DNA of 44,715 nucleotides from positions 1 to 44,715 of the forward strand of contig CAINVV010000252.1 in the NCBI GenBank assembly GCA_903854235.1, read 5' to 3'. The notes beneath the pieces are model-generated. The model saw nothing but the letters and a program-made list of their open reading frames with translations. It was not told the DNA's origin and did not search any database. The position numbers and the translations under genes are program-made. The stretch is from an uncultured Bacteroidia bacterium. GTDB lineage: Bacteria; Bacteroidota; Bacteroidia; Bacteroidales; Prolixibacteraceae. Positions 25,789 to 35,042 of the stretch are shown here, in pieces (the stretch's first letter is position 1; each line of letters begins with the position of its first letter).

Positions 25789-26526
25789 ATGGCCTCTATT
25801 CTTTGCTTGGAAACCTCTACCGAAGTGTGTTCCGTGGCATTATCCATCGATGGAATTATCAGGGAAGAACAGGAAGACAAAAGCGGAAAAAACCACGCCT
25901 TGCTACTAACCCGTTTCGTGGAGGAGGTAATGAAAACTGCCGGAAAATCCTTTGGCAATCTGGATGCAATAGCCGTTTCAGGAGGACCTGGATCCTATAC
26001 CGGACTCCGGATTGGCGTCTCAACAGCCAAAGGATTGTGCTATGCCTCAAGCTTACCCCTAATTGCCATCCCTTCCCTGGAGGCAATGGCCTACCATGTC
26101 ATCCGCCATTTTAAAGGTCTTGGCCACCCCGTCGATCAAATGCTTTATTGCCCGATGATTGATGCAAGGAGAATGGAAGTATACACTGCCATTTACGAAG
26201 AGAATATGCACAATATAAGAAATATACAGGCGGATATCATTGATCATCTCTCCTTTACAGACCTTCTGCAACATCAAAAAATTCTGTTTTTCGGGAATGG
26301 TGCCGACAAATGTAAAGCAAGTATTCAGCACCCCAATGCCCTGTTTCTGGATAACATCACCACCTCTGCAGCACATATGGCCGAGCCAGCTGAAGTAGCC
26401 TTTCAGGCATCCGCCTTTGTGGATGTTGCCTATTACGAACCTTACTACCTGAAAGATTTTGTCGCAACGGTTCCTACCAAAAATATCTTTCCTTCAACCG
26501 CACTTTTCAATCGCTCCGCAGAATGA
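25789..26526 (+). CDS. tsaB: tRNA threonylcarbamoyladenosine synthesis protein TsaB
   Basis: TsaB is the ASKHA-fold partner of TsaD in the TsaBDE complex that makes t6A37 on ANN-decoding tRNAs. The 245-residue protein begins ILCLETSTEVCSVAL, has KNHALLLTRFVEEVM and the hallmark GGPGSYTGLRIGVSTAKGL starting at residue 65. Length is normal for the Bacteroidota form. Its stop overlaps the start of a glycosyltransferase gene (ATGA), so the housekeeping gene is translationally linked to polysaccharide functions. tsaD and tsaE are not in the window. Confidence 0.95.
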   Translation: MASILCLETSTEVCSVALSIDGIIREEQEDKSGKNHALLLTRFVEEVMKTAGKSFGNLDAIAVSGGPGSYTGLRIGVSTAKGLCYASSLPLIAIPSLEAMAYHVIRHFKGLGHPVDQMLYCPMIDARRMEVYTAIYEENMHNIRNIQADIIDHLSFTDLLQHQKILFFGNGADKCKASIQHPNALFLDNITTSAAHMAEPAEVAFQASAFVDVAYYEPYYLKDFVATVPTKNIFPSTALFNRSAE

Positions 26527-27803
26527 AAAAAGTGCTGATCATCACCTACTACTGGCCACCAAGTGGCGGTGCAGGCGTCCAGAGATGGTTAAAATTTACA
26601 AAATATTTACCCGAATTTGAATGGGTTCCCATCATCCTTACTGTAGCGGAGAACCAGGCCTCCTACGCTCAACTGGATCCTTCACTGTTAAAGGAAATCT
26701 CCCCCGAATTGCACATTCACAAAACCAAAACCTTCGAACCCTATAACTTCTATCGAAAACTATCCAATAAAAAGGAGATTCCCTACGGAGGATTCTCTAA
26801 CCAGAAAAAAATCACCCTCTTTGAGAAATTTTCCCGCCTGATCCGTGGAAACCTGTTCATCCCCGATCCACGCAGGGGATGGAACAGCTATGCCCTCAAA
26901 AAGGCACTCGAAGTAATAAAAAAGGAACAGATCGACGTGGTAATTACCTCCGGTCCACCACACTCCACACACCTGATCGGCAACAAAATCAAATCCTTAA
27001 CAGGAATCAGGTGGATCGTTGATTTCAGAGATCCCTGGACCGATATCTTCTACTACAAGGAGTTGTACCACACAAAACTAGCTGAATGGATCGACAAGCG
27101 CCTCGAAAAAAAAATATTGACAAGAGCCGACCAAATCATCACCGTCAGTGAGGAAATTGGAAAACTGCTCCTTAAAAAAATTCCAAATTCAAATGCAAGA
27201 ATTGCAGTCATACCAAATGGATACGATGAGGCTGATTTTGAAAAAACCGTTGCCGTTTCCAACGAACTATTCACCATCACATACTGCGGAACCATCGCTT
27301 CAGGGTACAGAATCAATCATTTTGTGCAAGCCGTCTTTCAGTTGCCCGAGTCGGTTAAAAACAAAATGAAAATACGATTTATCGGAAATGTTCCGGAAGA
27401 TATATTGCAGCTTTTCGAACGAAAAAATCTGAGATCCAGGATCGAAGTACTTGGTTATCTCCCACATGAGCAGGCGGTCAGTCAGATGAAAGGAGCCTCC
27501 CTACTCCTGATGGCCATTCCCGATTCTCCCGACAACAAAGGCATTGTAACAGGCAAATTTTTTGAATACCTCGCTGCAAACAGGCCCATTTTGGCCATTG
27601 GGCCAATCGGAGGGGATGTGGACGTGCTGATAAAAAAATGCACCGCAGGAAAATTATTTCCATACGAAGCAGTAGAAGAGATGCAGCATTTCATACACGA
27701 GTGCTTCGACAAGGATCAGCATAAAAGGAATTTCGGAGAAACAACCGGAACTGAAAAATACACCCGTAGAAACCTCACCAAAGAACTTGCCGGCTATCTT
27801 TGA
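26523..27803 (+). CDS. GT4-type glycosyltransferase
   Basis: The 426-residue protein is a GT-B fold transferase opening KKVLIITYYWPPSGGAGVQRW, a glycine-rich N-terminal loop typical of GT4-like enzymes. It continues with DVVITSGPPHSTHLIG and WIVDFRDPWTD in the acceptor domain. The C-terminal donor domain has YCGTIASGYRINHFV, IEVLGYLPHEQAV and GKFFEYLAANRPILAIGP, where the Glu of FFEY sits in the donor-binding site. Sugar and acceptor are unknown. It overlaps tsaB by four bases and precedes another transferase by 17 bases, so it is likely part of a surface glycoconjugate pathway. Confidence 0.88.
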   Translation: MKKVLIITYYWPPSGGAGVQRWLKFTKYLPEFEWVPIILTVAENQASYAQLDPSLLKEISPELHIHKTKTFEPYNFYRKLSNKKEIPYGGFSNQKKITLFEKFSRLIRGNLFIPDPRRGWNSYALKKALEVIKKEQIDVVITSGPPHSTHLIGNKIKSLTGIRWIVDFRDPWTDIFYYKELYHTKLAEWIDKRLEKKILTRADQIITVSEEIGKLLLKKIPNSNARIAVIPNGYDEADFEKTVAVSNELFTITYCGTIASGYRINHFVQAVFQLPESVKNKMKIRFIGNVPEDILQLFERKNLRSRIEVLGYLPHEQAVSQMKGASLLLMAIPDSPDNKGIVTGKFFEYLAANRPILAIGPIGGDVDVLIKKCTAGKLFPYEAVEEMQHFIHECFDKDQHKRNFGETTGTEKYTRRNLTKELAGYL

Positions 27804-27820
27804 GATGCCATTCATCCAAC

Positions 27821-28846
27821 ATGAGCGAAAAAAAAGAAAAAAGAAAATCTGTCCTGTTCGTTTACACAAGTTTCTCCTCTTTCGTGAATAACGATTATGA
27901 GATCCTGTCAGTCGAATACAACGTCGTGAAATACCGCTTCCTGCCTGTCAAAGGAGTTCTCCGGAACGGTTGGCAAATCATCAGACAATTTTTCTTCCTT
28001 CTGCTCTTTGGGTGGAAATTTGACCTGCTTTTTTGTTGGTTTGCCGATTATCACTCTTTTTTGCCAACTCTTTTTGCGAAAATATTCAGAAAAAAGGCCA
28101 TGGTCGTGATCGGAGGTTACGATGTATGCCGTATCCGGAAATTGAACTACGGGGCTTTCTGTTCCCCCCTCCGGGGTTGGTTTTGTGCCAATTCAATGAA
28201 AATGGCAAATTGGATTCTGCCAGTCTCCAACTATGTCGACAGAAAAGCAAGCGTGATTGCCCCACACGCCAATCGCAGGATGATCTACAATTGCGTATCC
28301 ATTAAGCATCAATCAGATTTCCAATCCGTTAAAACCAACACCATCCTGACGGTCGGTCTAATCAACAACGACCGCACTTTTTACCTCAAGGGAATAGATA
28401 CCTTTTTCGCAACGGCGCGACTTCTTCCGGCATTTAAATTCCAGGTAGTTGGGATCAATCCATCCAAATTGGCCCATAAACTTGGAAACCTACCATTAAA
28501 TGTAACACTTTTTGAAAAGGTAAACCAGACTGAACTCACCTCTTTTTACAAAAATGCCAAAGTATATTGTCAACTCTCCCGCTCCGAATCATTTGGACTT
28601 TCCATCCTGGAGGCGATGACCTTCGGCGAGTTCCCCGTGGTTACACGAGAAGGTGGAATGCCTGAAGTGGTTGGAGAATTTGGGAACGTGGTGAAAAGAG
28701 ATCCTCAGGCAATTGCAGACCTCATTGAATACAAAATCCTGAAAGGCGGAGTTGTGGATGAAAAGGCCATTATCCAGCACATTGAAAAGTATTTTACCAG
28801 TAAAAAGCGGGAAGATTCCCTGATCCAGCTAATCCGCGAAAATTAG
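27821..28846 (+). CDS. GT4-type glycosyltransferase
   Basis: The 341-residue product begins at the ATG at 27821 (MSEKKEKRKSVLFVYTSFSSF); a TTG 21 bases upstream is a weaker candidate. The N-terminal domain is short and divergent. The C-terminal part has the retaining motif ESFGLSILEAMTFGEFPVV, with the E-x7-E pair, followed by TREGGMPEVVGEFG, typical of GT4 donor-site helices. The family therefore seems sure, the sugar does not. A phenylalanine/tryptophan-rich stretch near residues 50-80 (FFLLLLFGWKFDLLFCWF) may attach the enzyme to the membrane. Confidence 0.85.
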   Translation: MSEKKEKRKSVLFVYTSFSSFVNNDYEILSVEYNVVKYRFLPVKGVLRNGWQIIRQFFFLLLFGWKFDLLFCWFADYHSFLPTLFAKIFRKKAMVVIGGYDVCRIRKLNYGAFCSPLRGWFCANSMKMANWILPVSNYVDRKASVIAPHANRRMIYNCVSIKHQSDFQSVKTNTILTVGLINNDRTFYLKGIDTFFATARLLPAFKFQVVGINPSKLAHKLGNLPLNVTLFEKVNQTELTSFYKNAKVYCQLSRSESFGLSILEAMTFGEFPVVTREGGMPEVVGEFGNVVKRDPQAIADLIEYKILKGGVVDEKAIIQHIEKYFTSKKREDSLIQLIREN

Positions 28847-28866
28847 GAATTGATATCCAATACACC

Positions 28867-28899
28867 TTTCCACAGACTGTCACCAAAAATATATCTTTG
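28867..28899 (+). promoter_or_regulatory. Putative promoter before the zinc-ribbon methyltransferase
   Basis: The -7 box TATCTTTG is at 28892-28899. A TTTC at 28867-28870, 21 bases upstream, is one mismatch from the -33 TTTG. The box lies 27 bases before the ATG at 28927, a normal leader length for this phylum. Confidence 0.5.
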
Positions 28900-28926
28900 C
28901 AAACAAGTCTTTTAAAAACAAAAATC

Positions 28927-29871
28927 ATGGACCACGGCATTGCCTGTAAGATATGTGGAAACGTCAGGAACAACAAAATCCACTGGGCCAAGGAGCGACT
29001 CTTGAACCTGAGACATGAATTCCAATACCTGGAGTGTGCCAGTTGCTACAGTCTTCAAATAGTAGCTACTCCTGCCAACCTTTCTAATTATTATCCTTCG
29101 GAATATTACTCCTTTCAAAATCCAAAATTCGGACTGGGACTGAATCCAATCGTCTATTTTCTGAAAAAAAGCCTCTTGCGGCATTACCTTCACAAATTTG
29201 ATCCAACGGGGGCATTTCTTTCCCTTTTTCTACCACATCCATTCCACTGGATGAAACCGGGAATGATCGATTTTGATTCCTCCATTCTGGATGTAGGATG
29301 CGGATCAGGAAGGGTAATCTTGTCCATGCAGCGCAGTGGATTTACAAATCTGACAGGGATTGACCCGTTTTTAAAGGAGGATCTTCAAAACACAAAATAT
29401 CTGAAGATCTTGAAAAGAGACTTGTTTGAAATGAGCGGAAAATTCGATTTCGTGATGTTGCACCACTCCTTCGAACACATGGACCAACCCGAAAAAGTGT
29501 TGAACAAAATTCGCGAATTGATGAATCCAAATGGAAAGCTCCTGATCAGGATTCCTGTTGCCAATGCCTATGCCTGGCGAAAATACCATACCCATTGGAT
29601 TCAACTCGATGCCCCAAGACACCTGTTTCTGCACACTTCGTTGACGATGAATCTTCTTGCTGGAAAAACCGGATTGAATCTCGACCAAATTGAATATGAT
29701 TCAACTTTTGTCCAGTTTGCATCCAGTGAAAAATACTTTCGCGACCTTCCCTTCTCCGACGATTTTTCCATGTTCACAGGAAAGCAGATGCGTGATTTTT
29801 CAAAAGAAGCCGAACGACTCAACAAAATTGGAGATGGTGACAGTGCCTGCTTCTACCTCTCAGTCAAGTAA
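28927..29871 (+). CDS. Class I SAM methyltransferase with N-terminal zinc ribbon
   Basis: The 314-residue protein has two parts. Residues 7-40 hold CKIC and CASC (C7, C10, C37, C40), a zinc-ribbon pair as found in C-methyltransferases of deoxysugar pathways and in related surface-polysaccharide methyltransferases. A Rossmann methyltransferase domain follows with motif I ILDVGCGSG at 120-128 and HHSFEHMDQPEKVLNKIRELM. The start is the ATG at 28927; an upstream TTG lies inside the promoter box and is rejected. The location next to glycosyltransferases and a flippase suggests that it methylates a sugar or lipid-linked glycan. It ends 18 bases from the convergent GT2 gene. Confidence 0.88.
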   Translation: MDHGIACKICGNVRNNKIHWAKERLLNLRHEFQYLECASCYSLQIVATPANLSNYYPSEYYSFQNPKFGLGLNPIVYFLKKSLLRHYLHKFDPTGAFLSLFLPHPFHWMKPGMIDFDSSILDVGCGSGRVILSMQRSGFTNLTGIDPFLKEDLQNTKYLKILKRDLFEMSGKFDFVMLHHSFEHMDQPEKVLNKIRELMNPNGKLLIRIPVANAYAWRKYHTHWIQLDAPRHLFLHTSLTMNLLAGKTGLNLDQIEYDSTFVQFASSEKYFRDLPFSDDFSMFTGKQMRDFSKEAERLNKIGDGDSACFYLSVK

Positions 29872-29889
29872 AACAAATCAACTTAGCCA

Positions 29890-30912
29890 TTATTTTTCTG
29901 TATAGGATCTTTTTCCCATCAGCCGGGCCAACCCCTCCACATCCAAGTGGAATAGGCTTAAAAAATATCCCGTTGCAGCCCTCAGTTTCCATACTGGCTC
30001 AACAAGGCCATAGCCGAAGATCGCCTTGAGATAGTCCCTCCTGGCGGAGGAATACTCTTTACGGATCAGTTTGTACCTGCCAGAACGGGCATAGGCAATC
30101 ACCATTCTTTTGGTATAGTATCGATCGATTTCCCGATCATCCATTTGAAGTGCGGAGGCAACCGGATTCGTGGTTAAAAAGGAAAGTGCCATCTTGTAAA
30201 ATCCTTCCGTCATCTCGGCAGGATAGGTCTTGGTTATCTGGGTAGCATAGTTGCGCCAGTCGCCAAGCAATTCGGGGATAAAGATGAAACTGCCAATACC
30301 GGCAAGCTCATAGAGCGTTGGCAGATCCACAAGTGGCAAATGATATACCTGTTTGAAGCCACCAATCTTTTGCAACACATCTTTCCTTAGAAGAATGGTC
30401 AACGCAGGAATGCAATTCCTGTAAAGAAAGATATTCATAATGGATCCTACCGGATCATTGTTATAAAATCTGGCATCGGCCACCTGAAGATCCGGGGCGG
30501 TATAGTAAACCGTGCTTTTATCCGCATTCACACAACGCGCCATACTCCAGCACAAAACTGCTGCAGGACTATTTTGCAAAGCCTCTACCTGCAAGGCAAG
30601 TTTCTCAGGTACCCAGCAGTCGTCACCTTCCAAAATGGCAAGATAACTGCCATTCGACAAGGCTACTCCCTTGTTGTAAGTTTCAGAGAGTCTGAAGATT
30701 CCCACATTCTCCTGATTGACCAGCCGGATCCGGTTATCTTTATCCCGGTAGGACGCAGCAATTTCAGCGGTGCGGTCGGTACTGCCATCGTTCAGGATGA
30801 TCATTTCCCAATCCGGATAGGTCTGTGCCAAAACAGATTCTATGCAATCAGTCAGATATCTTTCGTGGTTGTAAGTTGGAGTAATAATCGTTACCAATGC
30901 GTGCTTTCCCAT
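29890..30912 (-). CDS. GT2-family glycosyltransferase
   Basis: The 340-residue protein has a GT-A catalytic domain: VTIITPTYNHERYLTDCIES at the N-terminus, NDGS at 41-44, and EGDDCW at 95-100, whose acidic pair is the metal-binding DxD equivalent. Inverting GT2 transferases of this kind add single sugars to lipid-linked glycans. The C-terminal 120 residues are helical and basic, without clear membrane segments. It starts eight bases after the flippase stop on the same strand, so the two form an operon. Donor and acceptor are not known. Confidence 0.9.
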   Translation of the reverse strand: MGKHALVTIITPTYNHERYLTDCIESVLAQTYPDWEMIILNDGSTDRTAEIAASYRDKDNRIRLVNQENVGIFRLSETYNKGVALSNGSYLAILEGDDCWVPEKLALQVEALQNSPAAVLCWSMARCVNADKSTVYYTAPDLQVADARFYNNDPVGSIMNIFLYRNCIPALTILLRKDVLQKIGGFKQVYHLPLVDLPTLYELAGIGSFIFIPELLGDWRNYATQITKTYPAEMTEGFYKMALSFLTTNPVASALQMDDREIDRYYTKRMVIAYARSGRYKLIRKEYSSARRDYLKAIFGYGLVEPVWKLRAATGYFLSLFHLDVEGLARLMGKRSYTEK

Positions 30913-30920
30913 GTTCGCTG

Positions 30921-32405
30921 TTATTTGATTATTTTCAGTGTTCTCAGCACATTGTCTGCTGCCTTGTTGAGATCCACGGAAATTCTGAAGAAATAGACTG
31001 GTAACATGAATAAAATCGAGAAAACAGTACTTCTGATCAAGATATCAAGAATGAAATGGAACTTAACCGGAATCCACCTGGCAAGCTGATAGGCAACAGC
31101 TCCAAAGGCTATCACATAAAGAAACCGCAGGCTATACGGCTGTAAATCGAATTTAAAATAGAGAAATAAATACCTCAGCAAGTTTAAAATTCCAAGAGCC
31201 GCAGCACTGCTGACAGCCGCTCCTGTCAATCCCCAAAGTGGAATTAAAATGAGATTCAGCAGAACCAGAATCACGACCAAGATCAAAAGCAGGTAAGACT
31301 GGATCTTGTAGTACCTGGAAGTTCCCATCAGGGAGCTGTTGGCCCCGCTAGCCATATCCATCAAACAACCAAGACCAATAAAAAATATCACCCATTTGCC
31401 CGCCAGGTATTCGGGCCTCAGAATCTGCAGAATGTTATCGATGTTGAGCCAAACCCCCAAGAAAAGGTAGCATCCAATCACAAATAAGGTGAGACAACTC
31501 TTCTCATAAATGTCCCGCAGGGTCTTTCTGTCGTCCGTCTTCCAGGCTTCGGCAGCGGCTACATTGGTGATCTTGTAGATAGACCGTGCAGGCAAACTGA
31601 CCACGATGCCAAAAAAGAATACGATGGAATAGATCCCCGCTGCATCCAGTCCCAGCATCTTGTTGACCATAATCAGATCCACATTCTGAATCATGATCAC
31701 TGAAAACCCATTTAATACACTGAAAAGGGCCACTGCTCCTATTGATTTCAGCAAGGTTTTGTTCAGAAATGCCAAGTCCAATCGTAAGGTGAAATGACCT
31801 TCGCGGATCAGGGTATAAAGAATGTAAATCGTTGGCACCGAAATGGCCGCAATATAGGTTAAGACAAACTGGTGGAAAGAGAGCAGGTTAAAATAGTAAA
31901 GTCCAATCATCAAGATGATCAAAATTCTTTGAAAGATCTCCCTCAGGAAAGTGCCATGGACACTGTTCATCAGGGCAGAATAGTATATATCCAGAATTGA
32001 GAAAAACAACTGGAAGAAGACAAGTACGATCAGGTAATTGATGTACTCTACCAATAAAGTCGACTTCTCGAGACTCATCTCCACCAGCAAAGGCTTAAAT
32101 ATCAGCAGCAATATAGCCGATATAAGAAAGCCAATCAGGCCAATGACCAAGGCAAACGGAAGGAAACCATGGTGCTTTTTATCCTCCGTTCTGAAGATTG
32201 GAAACAAAATGATGGTGACACCATTGATCCCAAGTGTTCCAAATTGTGCAATCAGCGTGGAGTAGGTGACAATGATCTTCAGTAATCCGACTTGTGCCGG
32301 TTTATAGATGTTGGGAAAGAGAATGGCCGTGGTGATAAAACCCAACAGAACACCCAGATAGATGTAAATGGTTCCTTTAACAGATTGTTTGACAATGATT
32401 CCCAA
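30921..32405 (-). CDS. Wzx-type polysaccharide flippase (MOP superfamily)
   Basis: The 494-residue protein is very hydrophobic with about 12-14 membrane helices and the Polysacc_synt topology. It would flip lipid-linked glycans across the inner membrane. No ATG is near the N-terminus. I choose the TTG at 32405, giving MGIIVKQSVKGTIYIYLGVL, the usual family start; the TTG at 32432 lies inside a TACTTTTG promoter box and cannot be translated from that promoter. It heads the two-gene minus-strand operon with GT2. The divergent neighbour is the YfhO-like gene. Confidence 0.88.
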   Translation of the reverse strand: MGIIVKQSVKGTIYIYLGVLLGFITTAILFPNIYKPAQVGLLKIIVTYSTLIAQFGTLGINGVTIILFPIFRTEDKKHHGFLPFALVIGLIGFLISAILLLIFKPLLVEMSLEKSTLLVEYINYLIVLVFFQLFFSILDIYYSALMNSVHGTFLREIFQRILIILMIGLYYFNLLSFHQFVLTYIAAISVPTIYILYTLIREGHFTLRLDLAFLNKTLLKSIGAVALFSVLNGFSVIMIQNVDLIMVNKMLGLDAAGIYSIVFFFGIVVSLPARSIYKITNVAAAEAWKTDDRKTLRDIYEKSCLTLFVIGCYLFLGVWLNIDNILQILRPEYLAGKWVIFFIGLGCLMDMASGANSSLMGTSRYYKIQSYLLLILVVILVLLNLILIPLWGLTGAAVSSAAALGILNLLRYLFLYFKFDLQPYSLRFLYVIAFGAVAYQLARWIPVKFHFILDILIRSTVFSILFMLPVYFFRISVDLNKAADNVLRTLKIIK

Positions 32406-32429
32406 TAGAATAGAATTTTCAAATAAGGA

Positions 32430-32437
32430 CAAAAGTA
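32430..32437 (-). promoter_or_regulatory. Putative flippase promoter, -7 box
   Basis: Read on the minus strand, this is TACTTTTG, a match to TAnnTTTG. It lies 24 bases before the TTG start at 32405, so it decides between the two possible TTG starts. No convincing -33 box is present. Confidence 0.45.
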
Positions 32438-32494
32438 GGAAAAACCATTGTATAAAAAAATGTACTTTTACGACCGAATATCAACAACGTAGCC

Positions 32495-34966
32495 ATGGAA
32501 AACCCAATTTTCAAAAAAGCCCTTCCGCATATTACTGCCGTTCTTCTCTTTTTGATTCTTCCGGCCATCTACTTTTCTCCCCAACTTGAAGGGAAGAAAT
32601 TGAACCAGCACGACACCAACACCGCCACCGGAATGGCCAAGGAGATTACCGACTACAACAAGACACATGCGGATCTGGCACTTTGGACCAATTCGATGTT
32701 CGGCGGAATGCCAGCCTACCTCATTGGGTTGCCCACCTACTCCCTGCTCACCCCCATCTATGCCGTCACTACGCTATTCGACTGGAGACCCATCAGTTTT
32801 GTCTTTCTGTACCTTCTCGGATTTTACCTCGCCTTGCTCCTGTTTGGGCTGAATCCCTGGATCAGTCTGGTTGGAGCGATGGCATTTGGCTTCTCCTCCT
32901 ACGATTTCATCATCATTGCGGCAGGGCACAATACAAAAGCCATTGCCATAGGTTTCATGGCGCCGATGATAGGCGCGCTTTACCATGCCTGGAAGAAAAA
33001 TATCTGGGTCGGCAGTGCCTTCTTTGCCTTGTTTCTGGCACTCCAAATATATGCAAATCATCTGCAGATCACCTATTATACGATGCTCACCATCCTGATA
33101 TTTGGATTGGCTGAGTTCTACTTTGCCTTCAGGGAAAAAAACATCACCGACTTCTTGAAAAGAAGCGGAATGGTTTTTCTTTTTGCACTTCTGGCCATTG
33201 CGGCCAATTCAGAACGACTCTGGACCACTTATGAATACGGCAAATATTCCATCCGTGGAGCCTCCGAATTGACCCAGGACAAAGGAAATAAAACCTCCGG
33301 ACTCGATAAGGACTACGCAACCGGCTGGAGTTATGGCGTTGACGAGACCATGACCCTGCTGATTCCCAACTTCAAGGGTGGTGCCTCGATGATCGACTTC
33401 GGAGAGAACTCATCAACGGCAGAACTTTTGAAAAACAACAACGTTCCCAATGCAAACACCATCGTCAAGCAACTTCCAGGTTACTGGGGAACACAACCCG
33501 GGACTTCCGGGCCAGTGTATGTAGGGGCCATTGTTCTGTTTCTGTTTGTCCTCTCCCTGTTCCTTACCAGGGGTGCCGTCAGAAGCTTTATTGTAGCAGC
33601 TACTATTTTCTCAATATTGCTCTCCTGGGGTCGGAATTTCATGCCACTTACCGATCTATTTCTGGATTATTTCCCTGGCTACAATAAATTCAGAACGGTC
33701 TCCATGATTCTGGTAATCGCCAGTTTTACCATCCCACTACTGGCCTCAATTGGCCTTCACAAGATTTTCACGGAAGCTATTGACAAAGCCCAATGGAAGA
33801 AGGCACTTCTCTGGAGCGTTGGCCTTACAGCAGGCCTGGCCCTGATTTTCTTCCTGCTTCCAGGCCTTTCAGGCACCTTCGTCTCGGCAAGTGATTCCCA
33901 GATGCCGGAATGGATCCAAAAGGGTTTGGTTGCCGACCGAACCTCCTTTCTCCGTGCAGATGCACTGCGCTCAGCACTTTTTATCCTGGCGGTGGCAGCC
34001 ATCCTGTGGGCATACGTTGAGAAAAAGTTGAAAATCAGTTATGCACTTCCCCTCATCGCCATCCTGATACTGGCGGATATGTGGAGTGTCAACAAAAGAT
34101 ACCTGAACGATGACCATTTTGTTCAGGAACAAAGTGCCAGAAACCCTTATCCTGTCACCAAGGCGGACAAGGAGATCCTCAAGGACAAGACAGAATACAG
34201 GGTATTAAACCTGTCAGTAGATCCTTTCAATGAAGCCAGCACTTCCTATTATCACCAGTCGGTTGGTGGTTACCACGGGGCAAAGATGAGGAGATACCAG
34301 GAACTGATCGATTTCCACATCGGAAATGAGATTCGGCAACTTGGCACTAAATTGAATGCCCTCAAATCAGAAAGTGGTGTTGATTCCCTTTTTATCGGAT
34401 GCAATGCCCTGAATATGTTGAATACCAAATATTTGATATACAATCCAGATGCTGCTCCTCTGACCAATTCCAAAGCAATGGGCAATGCCTGGATAGTGAA
34501 TTCCTATCAGCTCGTAAATAATGCAGATGAAGAAAATGCTGCCCTGAGCAAAACCGATCTCAGTAAGGTAATTGTCGTCGACAAAAAATTCCAATCTCTT
34601 TTGGGTCCCGTAACTCCAACCACAGGAACATCCTCTAAAATTTCCCTGAAAAGTTATTCCCCAAACCAACTCGTCTACTCCTATTCCGGAAAAGGAAATG
34701 AAATCGCGGTCTTCTCCGAAATCTATTACCCACAGGGATGGAATGCCTACATTGGGGATAAACTGGTTCCTCATTTCCAGGCCGACTATTTACTCAGGGC
34801 CATGGTTTTGCAGGAAGGAAACTACGACATTACCTTCAAGTTTGAGCCCCTCTCTTACAAATTGGGCAAACAGATCTCCATGGTATCTTCGCTTCTGCTA
34901 CTGATTTTTATTGGTTTTGTGCTTTTTAAAAGCTTAAATTTGAAAAAAAATAGTGATAGGCAGTAG
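32495..34966 (+). CDS. YfhO-family multi-spanning membrane protein (putative GT-C glycosyltransferase)
   Basis: The 823-residue protein has a first membrane helix near residues 10-30, an outside loop with LEGKKLNQHDTNTATGMAKEI, about ten further membrane helices up to residue 530, a long soluble region of about 260 residues, and a last membrane helix near 795-815. This is the YfhO layout. YfhO proteins in Firmicutes are needed for teichoic-acid glycosylation and resemble GT-C enzymes that use polyprenyl-phosphate sugars; the Asp in the first outside loop (QHD) sits where GT-C enzymes have their catalytic Asp. Being beside a flippase and glycosyltransferases fits this. In Bacteroidota the function is not established. 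The start is the ATG at 32495. Confidence 0.85.
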   Translation: MENPIFKKALPHITAVLLFLILPAIYFSPQLEGKKLNQHDTNTATGMAKEITDYNKTHADLALWTNSMFGGMPAYLIGLPTYSLLTPIYAVTTLFDWRPISFVFLYLLGFYLALLLFGLNPWISLVGAMAFGFSSYDFIIIAAGHNTKAIAIGFMAPMIGALYHAWKKNIWVGSAFFALFLALQIYANHLQITYYTMLTILIFGLAEFYFAFREKNITDFLKRSGMVFLFALLAIAANSERLWTTYEYGKYSIRGASELTQDKGNKTSGLDKDYATGWSYGVDETMTLLIPNFKGGASMIDFGENSSTAELLKNNNVPNANTIVKQLPGYWGTQPGTSGPVYVGAIVLFLFVLSLFLTRGAVRSFIVAATIFSILLSWGRNFMPLTDLFLDYFPGYNKFRTVSMILVIASFTIPLLASIGLHKIFTEAIDKAQWKKALLWSVGLTAGLALIFFLLPGLSGTFVSASDSQMPEWIQKGLVADRTSFLRADALRSALFILAVAAILWAYVEKKLKISYALPLIAILILADMWSVNKRYLNDDHFVQEQSARNPYPVTKADKEILKDKTEYRVLNLSVDPFNEASTSYYHQSVGGYHGAKMRRYQELIDFHIGNEIRQLGTKLNALKSESGVDSLFIGCNALNMLNTKYLIYNPDAAPLTNSKAMGNAWIVNSYQLVNNADEENAALSKTDLSKVIVVDKKFQSLLGPVTPTTGTSSKISLKSYSPNQLVYSYSGKGNEIAVFSEIYYPQGWNAYIGDKLVPHFQADYLLRAMVLQEGNYDITFKFEPLSYKLGKQISMVSSLLLLIFIGFVLFKSLNLKKNSDRQ

Positions 34967-35042
34967 ACCCCAAAAAGTAACAGCCCTCCGGCTGCTCATT
35001 ACCTGACCAGTCTCTATTCTTGCGTTTCTAACAGTCCTTCCA

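Noticed and set aside
32406-32432. Nine-residue N-terminal extension of the flippase from the TTG at 32432
   Set aside because: The TTG is part of the TACTTTTG -7 box, and homologues begin at the MGIIVKQS-like sequence.
34982-34996. CAGCC/GGCTG hairpin between the YfhO-like gene and ftsX
   Set aside because: Five base pairs with no following U tract; may be chance.
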